This document shows, one piece after another, positions 14,392 through 19,770 of a stretch of DNA of 19,770 nucleotides. Location: NCBI GenBank assembly GCA_900545035.1, contig UQXM01000017.1, positions 1-19,770 of the forward strand, written 5' to 3'. The notes beneath the pieces were generated by a model. That model was not told the DNA's origin, did no database searches, and saw only the letters and a list, made by a program, of their open reading frames with translations. Every line of letters begins with the position of its first letter. Positions within the stretch are counted from its first letter, which is position 1. The translations under genes were made by a program, and so were the position numbers. This stretch comes from an uncultured Fusobacterium sp. (GTDB lineage: Bacteria > Fusobacteriota > Fusobacteriia > Fusobacteriales > Fusobacteriaceae).

Positions 14392-17001
14392 ATGGGTCTA
14401 TTAGAAGCAATTTTTGGTACAAAAAATGACAGAGAAATAAAAAAAATGAGAAAAATTGTTGATAAAATCAACGCTTTAGAGCCTGAATATGAAAAACTTT
14501 CAGATGAAGAGCTTAGAGGCAAAACAGAGGAATTTAAGAAAAGATTGGCAGAGGGGCAGACACTTGATGATATTTTAGTAGAAGCTTTTGCTGTTGTAAG
14601 AGAGGGATCTAAGAGAGTCCTTAGAATGCGTCATTATGATGTGCAGCTTATCGGAGGGATTGTACTTCACGAGGGAAAAATAACAGAGATGAAAACAGGG
14701 GAAGGAAAAACTCTTGTTGCTACAACAGCAATATATCTGAATGCTCTTACAGGAAAAGGAGTTCATGTTATCACAGTAAATGACTACCTTGCTCAAAGGG
14801 ACAGAGAGCAGATGGGACAGCTTTATTCTTTCCTTGGTCTGACTTCTGGTGTAATAATAAACGGTCTGGATAACGAAACAAGAAAAGAAGCTTATCAGGC
14901 AGATATTACTTATGGTACAAATTCAGAATTTGGATTTGACTATTTAAGAGATAATATGGTGAGCAGACTTGAAGATAAAGTACAAAGAAAATTAAACTTT
15001 TGTATAGTTGACGAAGTGGACTCGATTTTAATTGACGAAGCAAGAACACCTCTTATTATATCAGGGGCTGCCGAAAATACAGCTAAACTTTATCAGACAT
15101 TCTTCCAAGTGGCAACAATGCTTGAAAGAAGCAGAGAAACAGAAAAAATTACAGATGTGAAAAAGAAAAAAGAGATGAATTTCCCTGATGAAGTATGGAA
15201 AGATTATGAAGTTGACGAAAAAGGAAAAAATGTTGTGCTGACAGAAAAAGGGGTTAAAAAAGTTGAACAGATGTTAGGACTTGATAACCTTTATTCTCCA
15301 AGCAACATAGAACTTACTCACTACTTGATGCAGTCTTTAAAAGCAAAAGAACTTTTTGTAAGAGATAAAGACTATCTTGTAAGAGAAAATGAAGTAATAA
15401 TAATTGATGAATTTACAGGAAGAGCTCTTGAAGGAAGAAGATATTCTGACGGACTTCATCAGGCAATAGAAGCCAAAGAGGGAGTAAGAATTGCAGGAGA
15501 AAACCAGACACTTGCTTCTATTACACTTCAAAACTATTTCAGAATGTATGAAAAACTTTCAGGAATGACAGGTACAGCTGAAACAGAAGCAGCAGAGTTT
15601 ATGCATACTTACGGACTTGAAGTTGTAATTATTCCTACAAATAAACCTGTTATCAGAAAAGATAACGGAGATATAATTTATAAAACAAAAGAGGAAAAAA
15701 TAGATGCCATTGTTGATAAAATAAAAGAACTTCACGAAAAAGGACAGCCTGTTCTTGTAGGAACAATCACAATTCAAGGATCAGAACTTTTATCCAACAG
15801 ATTAAAAGCTGTAAATATTCCGCATAATGTTTTGAATGCAAAATTCCATGCTCAAGAAGCGGAGATTGTTGCACAGGCAGGAAGATACAAAGCTGTTACC
15901 ATTGCTACAAATATGGCAGGTAGAGGAACGGATATAATGCTTGGAGGAAATCCTGATTTTATGGCAAAAAGTGAAGTTTCTCCGACAGATGAAAATTATA
16001 AAGAAGTGCTTAACAAATATATCGCCCAGTGTGAAGCGGAAAAAGAAAAAGTTAAAGCTTTGGGAGGATTATATATTCTTGGTACAGAAAGACATGAATC
16101 AAGAAGAATTGACAATCAGTTAAGAGGAAGAGCCGGAAGACAGGGAGATCCGGGAGAGTCACAGTTCTATTTATCTCTTGAAGATGACCTGATGAAACTT
16201 TTCGGTTCAGACAGAGTAAAAACTGTTATGGAAAAACTGGGAATTCCTAAGGGAGAACCTATTGCTCATAAAATGATAAGCAAAGCAATTGAGAACGCTC
16301 AGAAAAAAGTTGAATCAAGAAACTTTGGTATCAGAAAATCTCTGCTTGAGTTTGATGATGTTATGAACAAACAAAGAGAAGCAATTTATGCAAGCAGAAA
16401 TGAAGCTCTTTCTAAAACAGATTTAAAAGATACGATCACAGAAATGCTGAGAGGAACAATTCAGTCAGCTGTAATTGAAAGATTTGTAGGGGAATTTAAA
16501 GATGAATGGGATGTAAAAGGACTGTCAGAATTTTTAAAGGAACACTACGGATATGAAATTGAGGACTTGAACGAGTATAAAGCATATGGAATAGAAGAAT
16601 ATGCTGAAAAACTTTTCAATGATATTGAAGCTAAATATCAGGAAAGAGAGCAGGAAATTACTCCTGAATTGATGAGAGAGATAGAAAAATATGTTCTGTT
16701 TGAAGTAGTTGACAACAGATGGAGAGAACATCTGAAAGCTCTTGACGGACTGAGAGAAGGAATTTATCTGAGATCTTACGGACAAAAAGATCCTGTTATA
16801 GAATACAAACTTCTTTCAGGGGAACTTTACGGAAGAATGCTTGAAACTATAAAAATGGAAACTACATCATATATGTTCAAAGTAGTTGTAAAAACAAGAG
16901 AGCCTGAAGCGGAAGATTCTTCAATGGGAAGTGAAACAAATCCCGAAGGACTGTGTCCGTGCGGAAGCGGAAAACCATACAATAAATGTTGCGGAAGATA
17001 A
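14392..17001 (+). CDS. secA: Protein translocase ATPase SecA
   Basis: The motor ATPase that drives pre-proteins through SecYEG across the inner membrane. The 869-aa protein shows Walker A in MKTGEGKTLVA (GEGKT at 103-107), Walker B DEVD at 207-210 followed by SILIDEARTPLIISG, and the helicase-like motif NMAGRGTDIMLGGNPDF. The segment QLRGRAGRQGDPGES of the second ATPase half is followed by the helical scaffold. The C-terminal zinc-binding tail CPCGSGKPYNKCCGR uses C855, C857, C866 and C867 (the SecB/lipid-interaction tail). The length is typical of SecA1. It starts at ATG after GGAGAGG. A lipoprotein gene follows 30 bases downstream without a terminator, so it is probably co-transcribed. Confidence 0.98.
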   Translation: MGLLEAIFGTKNDREIKKMRKIVDKINALEPEYEKLSDEELRGKTEEFKKRLAEGQTLDDILVEAFAVVREGSKRVLRMRHYDVQLIGGIVLHEGKITEMKTGEGKTLVATTAIYLNALTGKGVHVITVNDYLAQRDREQMGQLYSFLGLTSGVIINGLDNETRKEAYQADITYGTNSEFGFDYLRDNMVSRLEDKVQRKLNFCIVDEVDSILIDEARTPLIISGAAENTAKLYQTFFQVATMLERSRETEKITDVKKKKEMNFPDEVWKDYEVDEKGKNVVLTEKGVKKVEQMLGLDNLYSPSNIELTHYLMQSLKAKELFVRDKDYLVRENEVIIIDEFTGRALEGRRYSDGLHQAIEAKEGVRIAGENQTLASITLQNYFRMYEKLSGMTGTAETEAAEFMHTYGLEVVIIPTNKPVIRKDNGDIIYKTKEEKIDAIVDKIKELHEKGQPVLVGTITIQGSELLSNRLKAVNIPHNVLNAKFHAQEAEIVAQAGRYKAVTIATNMAGRGTDIMLGGNPDFMAKSEVSPTDENYKEVLNKYIAQCEAEKEKVKALGGLYILGTERHESRRIDNQLRGRAGRQGDPGESQFYLSLEDDLMKLFGSDRVKTVMEKLGIPKGEPIAHKMISKAIENAQKKVESRNFGIRKSLLEFDDVMNKQREAIYASRNEALSKTDLKDTITEMLRGTIQSAVIERFVGEFKDEWDVKGLSEFLKEHYGYEIEDLNEYKAYGIEEYAEKLFNDIEAKYQEREQEITPELMREIEKYVLFEVVDNRWREHLKALDGLREGIYLRSYGQKDPVIEYKLLSGELYGRMLETIKMETTSYMFKVVVKTREPEAEDSSMGSETNPEGLCPCGSGKPYNKCCGR

Positions 17002-17031
17002 AAACGAAAATTTTTTTAGGAGGACTTGAGT

Positions 17032-17751
17032 ATGAAAAAATTATTAGCTGTGGGAGCACTGCTGCTTGTAACAGGGTGCAGTTCTGCAAAAGTTTCAGAG
17101 AAACAGGAAATAACAGATGAAATGATAAAAAACTGGCCTGCAACAATATCTAAGGCTGTCGTTGATGAGGCGTTGATACCTGACTGGTATGGAAATGAAG
17201 ATCCATTATATTACTTACAAAAAACAGGAAAAATGACTGAAAAAGATTATAATTTTCTGAAAACTCTTCCTACAAAAGAAGAACTTACAGATGAAGACAG
17301 AGATAAATTCAAATCTCTTCTTGAAGGATATGTTTCAGGGATAGACAGAAGTTTTTATCTTGATGACAACAATATAAAAAATCCTAAAGGACTTGTTGAT
17401 AAAATGACAACAGATGCTCGTCTGAGAATGGCTAATCCTTCAAACCACATTCAAAATGTTGTGGCAACACCGGAAGAATGGGACGAAATAGTGGCTTTTT
17501 CTAAAAAATCAGATTTAGACAAAAAAGATGTAAAAAGACTTAGAAAAATTTTGAATAAATTTATAAAAAGAGCAGAGTTTTTCGATGCTCAAAGCTGGTA
17601 CGGAGCTGAAGTGTCAGACAGACTTATGGAAGTAGTAAATATTTATCAAAAAGGAGTTCTGACAAAACAGGAAAGAAACAATGTTAACGCAAAAGCATTA
17701 TACATAGCTTATCCTGCATATTTCTCCGAACTTGAAAACTGGGATAACTAA
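17032..17751 (+). CDS. Lipoprotein of unknown function
   Basis: A 239-aa predicted lipoprotein. The signal peptide MKKLLAVGALLLVTGCSS has a Lys-Lys N-region, a hydrophobic core and a lipobox VTG-C16, so the mature protein would be lipidated at Cys16 and anchored to a membrane. The rest is soluble, helical and acidic/basic mixed, with two similar-looking stretches: an acidic LT..D motif followed by SLLEGYVSGIDRSFYLD, and later LRKILNKFIKRAEFFDAQSWYG. WYG occurs in both halves, hinting at an old duplication. I do not recognise a family. The start at 17032 follows AGGAGG; a TTG two codons earlier is rejected. It follows secA and precedes a strong hairpin, and it may share the secA transcript. 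Confidence 0.82.
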   Translation: MKKLLAVGALLLVTGCSSAKVSEKQEITDEMIKNWPATISKAVVDEALIPDWYGNEDPLYYLQKTGKMTEKDYNFLKTLPTKEELTDEDRDKFKSLLEGYVSGIDRSFYLDDNNIKNPKGLVDKMTTDARLRMANPSNHIQNVVATPEEWDEIVAFSKKSDLDKKDVKRLRKILNKFIKRAEFFDAQSWYGAEVSDRLMEVVNIYQKGVLTKQERNNVNAKALYIAYPAYFSELENWDN

Positions 17752-17756
17752 CAAGC

Positions 17757-17790
17757 AAAAAAATCCCCTGCCGTGAAAGCAGGGGATTTT
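17757..17790 (+). terminator. Strong hairpin between the lipoprotein and PHP genes
   Basis: A perfect 12-bp stem, AAAATCCCCTGC (17760-17771) with GCAGGGGATTTT (17779-17790), has a 7-base loop. It is G/C-rich and much more stable than the surroundings. The T tract is only four long on the plus strand and seven on the minus strand, so termination on the plus strand may be partial. The next gene starts only 26 bases later, without room for a promoter in between. Confidence 0.6.
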
Positions 17791-17816
17791 CGTCCGAAAA
17801 TAAAGGAGTAAAAAAT

Positions 17817-18686
17817 ATGGGAAAAGTTATTGCAGATATGCACACTCATACAGTTAATTCTGACGGGACTTTTACAGTTGAAGAGATTATGAAGCTTGCT
17901 TCCCAAAAAGGTTTGAAGACAGTTGCTGTAACAGACCATGATACTGTGGACGGACTTCGTGATGCTGAAAAAATAAAAGAATATGAAGAAAAACATGGTA
18001 TTGAGATCATAAAGGGAATAGAAATGTCCTGCAATCTTGAGGGAAAAGATGTACATATTTTAGGATATTTTTTAAATCTTGAAGATAGAAAATTTCTGCA
18101 CGAGCTTGACAGAATAGCAGATATAAGAAACGAGAGAAATGAAAAGATTATAAAAAAACTGGCAGACTTGAAGCTTCCTGTAACAATGGATGATTTGGAA
18201 GCTGTTGTTCAGGGAAATATTATAAGCAAGGTACATTTTGCAGAGGTTATGCTGAAAAAAGGATATGTGAATTGTAAATCCGATGCTTTTAAAAATTATT
18301 TGGGTAAAGGAGGAGCGGCTTTTGTAGAAAAGAGAGATTACAAACCTGCCGATGCTGTGAAAATTTTAGCGGAAAACGGGGCTTTTGTTTCTCTTGCTCA
18401 TCCAAAATTGATAACAGAAGATTTTGATGAAGTGGAAAGAATAGTTATTGATTTGATAAAATATGGTTTGAGAGGTTTGGAAGTAAATTATTACAGTTTC
18501 TCAAAAAAAGATAAAGAAAAATTCAAAACTCTTGCAGAAAAATATGACCTTATTATAACAGGAGGCTCTGATTTTCATGGAGTGAACAGAGTAGAATCCT
18601 CTTTGGGAGAAACCGGTCTTAACAGTGAAGAGTATGAGATTTTGAAAAAAAGTTTGAAAAAAGTGGAAAAAACAGATAAAATTTAA
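17817..18686 (+). CDS. PHP-domain metal phosphoesterase (RNase AM/YciV-like)
   Basis: A 289-aa enzyme of the polymerase-and-histidinol-phosphatase family. It probably hydrolyses nucleotide 3',5'-bisphosphates or trims 5' ends of short RNAs, as E. coli YciV/Rnm does. The metal site is complete: H9 and H11 in DMHTHTVNSDG with D16, D40-H41 in TDHDT, E69 in GIEMS, H80 in DVHILGYF, H195 in AHPKL, and D252 and H254 in GSDFHG. It keeps the insertion around residues 90-180 typical of this subgroup. The start follows AAAGGAG, right after a strong hairpin at 17760-17790, so its expression may depend on read-through. hldD follows after 29 bases in the same direction. Class is secure; the natural substrate is inferred. 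Confidence 0.9.
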   Translation: MGKVIADMHTHTVNSDGTFTVEEIMKLASQKGLKTVAVTDHDTVDGLRDAEKIKEYEEKHGIEIIKGIEMSCNLEGKDVHILGYFLNLEDRKFLHELDRIADIRNERNEKIIKKLADLKLPVTMDDLEAVVQGNIISKVHFAEVMLKKGYVNCKSDAFKNYLGKGGAAFVEKRDYKPADAVKILAENGAFVSLAHPKLITEDFDEVERIVIDLIKYGLRGLEVNYYSFSKKDKEKFKTLAEKYDLIITGGSDFHGVNRVESSLGETGLNSEEYEILKKSLKKVEKTDKI

Positions 18687-18715
18687 GTATAGTCAAATAA
18701 CACGGAGGTTGAAAA

Positions 18716-19714
18716 ATGATAATCGTAACTGGTGCAGCCGGATTTATCGGAAGTGCATTTATATGGAAACTTAATGAAATGGGAATAAAAGATATCATAG
18801 CTGTTGATAAGCTTAGAACAGAGGATAAATGGCTTAATTTAAGAAAAAGAGAATATGCGGACTGGGTAGACAGAGATAATCTGTTTGATTGGCTGGCTGT
18901 TCCTGAAAATGCAGAAAAAATTACAGCTGTGGCTCACTTCGGAGCTTGTTCTGCCACAACAGAAAAAGACGGAGACTTTTTGATGAGCAATAACTATGGA
19001 TATACAAAAAAACTTTGGCAGTTCTGTGCAAAACAAAATATAAATTTTGTAAATGCTTCATCAGCTGCAACATATGGAGCAGGAGAACAAGGATATGATG
19101 ATGATATATCTGTGGAAGCATATCAAAAACTTCTTCCTTTAAATAAATATGGATATTCTAAAAAAATATTTGATGACTGGTCTTTCAAACAGACAGAAAC
19201 TCCAAAACAATGGATAAGCTGTAAATTTTTTAATGTTTACGGACCACAGGAATATCACAAAGGAAGAATGGCGTCAATGGTATTCCATACATTCAATCAA
19301 TACAAAGCTAATGGAGGAGTAAAGCTTTTCAAATCTCATAAGGAGGGATTTGCTGACGGAGAGCAGTTAAGAGATTTTGTTTATATAAAAGATGTGGTAG
19401 ATTTATTATATTATTTCTTAACTGAAAAAGTTGAGTCAGGTGTATATAATGTGGGAACAGGAAAGGCAAGAAGCTTTAAAGATTTATCAATGGCTGCAAT
19501 GAGAGCGGCTTCAGGAGATGAAAACTTGAAAGAGGAAGATGTTATAGAATTTGTTCCTATGCCTGAAGATTTAAGAGGAAAATATCAATATTTTACAGAA
19601 GCCAAAATGGAAAAAGTAAAAAGAGCAGGTTATACTAAAAAATTCCATACTCTTGAAGAGGGAGTATACGACTATGTTGTAAACTATCTTTCTAAAGAAG
19701 ATCCATATTTATAG
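18716..19714 (+). CDS. hldD: ADP-glyceromanno-heptose 6-epimerase
   Basis: Converts ADP-D-glycero-D-manno-heptose to ADP-L-glycero-D-manno-heptose, the last step in making the inner-core heptose donor of LPS. The 332-aa protein is a short-chain-dehydrogenase/epimerase with the nucleotide loop VTGAAGFIGSAF at the N-terminus, serine 116 in the SSAATYG loop, and Y145-G-Y-S-K149 as the catalytic Y-x3-K. The specific HldD features ACSATTEKDGDFLMSNNYGY, FFNVYGPQEYHKGRMASM and FKSHKEGFADGEQLRDFVYI are all present, separating it from other epimerases. It starts at ATG after CACGGAGG. It supplies a family-9 heptosyltransferase such as the one at 12-1049. The stop codon overlaps the next ribosome-binding site, AGGAGG. 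Confidence 0.96.
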   Translation: MIIVTGAAGFIGSAFIWKLNEMGIKDIIAVDKLRTEDKWLNLRKREYADWVDRDNLFDWLAVPENAEKITAVAHFGACSATTEKDGDFLMSNNYGYTKKLWQFCAKQNINFVNASSAATYGAGEQGYDDDISVEAYQKLLPLNKYGYSKKIFDDWSFKQTETPKQWISCKFFNVYGPQEYHKGRMASMVFHTFNQYKANGGVKLFKSHKEGFADGEQLRDFVYIKDVVDLLYYFLTEKVESGVYNVGTGKARSFKDLSMAAMRAASGDENLKEEDVIEFVPMPEDLRGKYQYFTEAKMEKVKRAGYTKKFHTLEEGVYDYVVNYLSKEDPYL

Positions 19715-19728
19715 GAGGAAATTTATAA

Positions 19729-19770
19729 CTGAAATATTTTTTAAGATTTGTCATTCTTTTTTCTTCTTCA
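19729..19770 (+). CDS. Start of an unknown secreted or membrane protein, CTG start (cut by the window edge)
   Basis: After hldD an AGGAGG site (19713-19718) overlaps the hldD stop codon, so a gene should begin within a few bases. No ATG, GTG or TTG fits. A CTG at 19729, 10 bases after the site, opens a frame to the window end that reads M-K-Y-F-L-R-F-V-I-L-F-S-S-S (with CTG decoded as Met). That is a lysine/arginine-led hydrophobic stretch resembling a signal peptide or first membrane helix. Alternatively the start is damaged or a base is wrong. Only 14 codons are visible. Confidence 0.45.
   Translation, partial: MKYFLRFVILFSSS

Noticed and set aside
1..19770. CRISPR arrays, insertion sequences, prophage genes, tRNA or rRNA genes
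   Set aside because: I saw no regularly spaced repeats, transposase or integrase motifs, cloverleaf or rRNA sequences on either strand.

Overview
The window looks like chromosome from a Gram-negative, AT-rich anaerobe of the phylum Fusobacteriota, with Leptotrichia-like or Fusobacterium-like relatives the best guess. The grounds are the strong A/T bias, arginine written almost entirely as AGA, strong Shine-Dalgarno sites and near-consensus sigma-70 promoters with 17-base spacers. LPS-heptose genes (hldD and a family-9 heptosyltransferase) occur together with the Firmicutes/Fusobacteria-type L27 processing system (N-terminally extended L27 plus Prp protease). The genus is an inference. I see no rRNA, tRNA, CRISPR array, insertion sequence or prophage; almost all of the window is housekeeping sequence.

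Layout. Bases 12-1850 (minus strand) carry a heptosyltransferase and phosphatidylserine synthase (pssA), separated by a hairpin terminator. Bases 2026-5354 (plus) form a likely membrane-lipid operon: a hemolysin III/PAQR membrane protein, a 48-codon small gene, and a large acyl ligase-ACP-acyltransferase fusion. Bases 5420-5837 hold a cold-shock gene with a consensus promoter and a leader of about 120 nt. Bases 5913-8280 hold a peroxide-defence operon: ahpC and an AhpF-like reductase whose domains are in reversed order. Bases 8310-9395 (minus) are the rplU-prp-rpmA operon, with a structured leader. Bases 9457-12168 hold tcdA, a flavodoxin and an amino-acid permease, closed by a long hairpin terminator. 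Bases 12218-17751 hold ligA, secA and a lipoprotein of unknown function. Bases 17760-19714 hold a strong hairpin, a PHP-family phosphoesterase and hldD. At the right edge another gene appears to begin, possibly with a CTG codon.

How the genes fit together. Several concern the envelope: pssA makes phosphatidylserine, the ligase-ACP-acyltransferase probably recycles or incorporates fatty acids into phospholipid, hldD makes the heptose donor, the family-9 glycosyltransferase transfers heptose, and SecA exports proteins. AhpC and its reductase detoxify peroxides. L21, Prp and L27 are a ribosome-assembly unit in which Prp trims the L27 N-terminus.

I found no clearly new defence or mobile system. 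The most distinctive items are the two domain rearrangements (ligase-ACP-PlsC and the inverted AhpF), possible alternative helices in the csp leader, an uncharacterised 48-aa gene, a PerR-like palindrome before ahpC, and the possible CTG start at the right edge.
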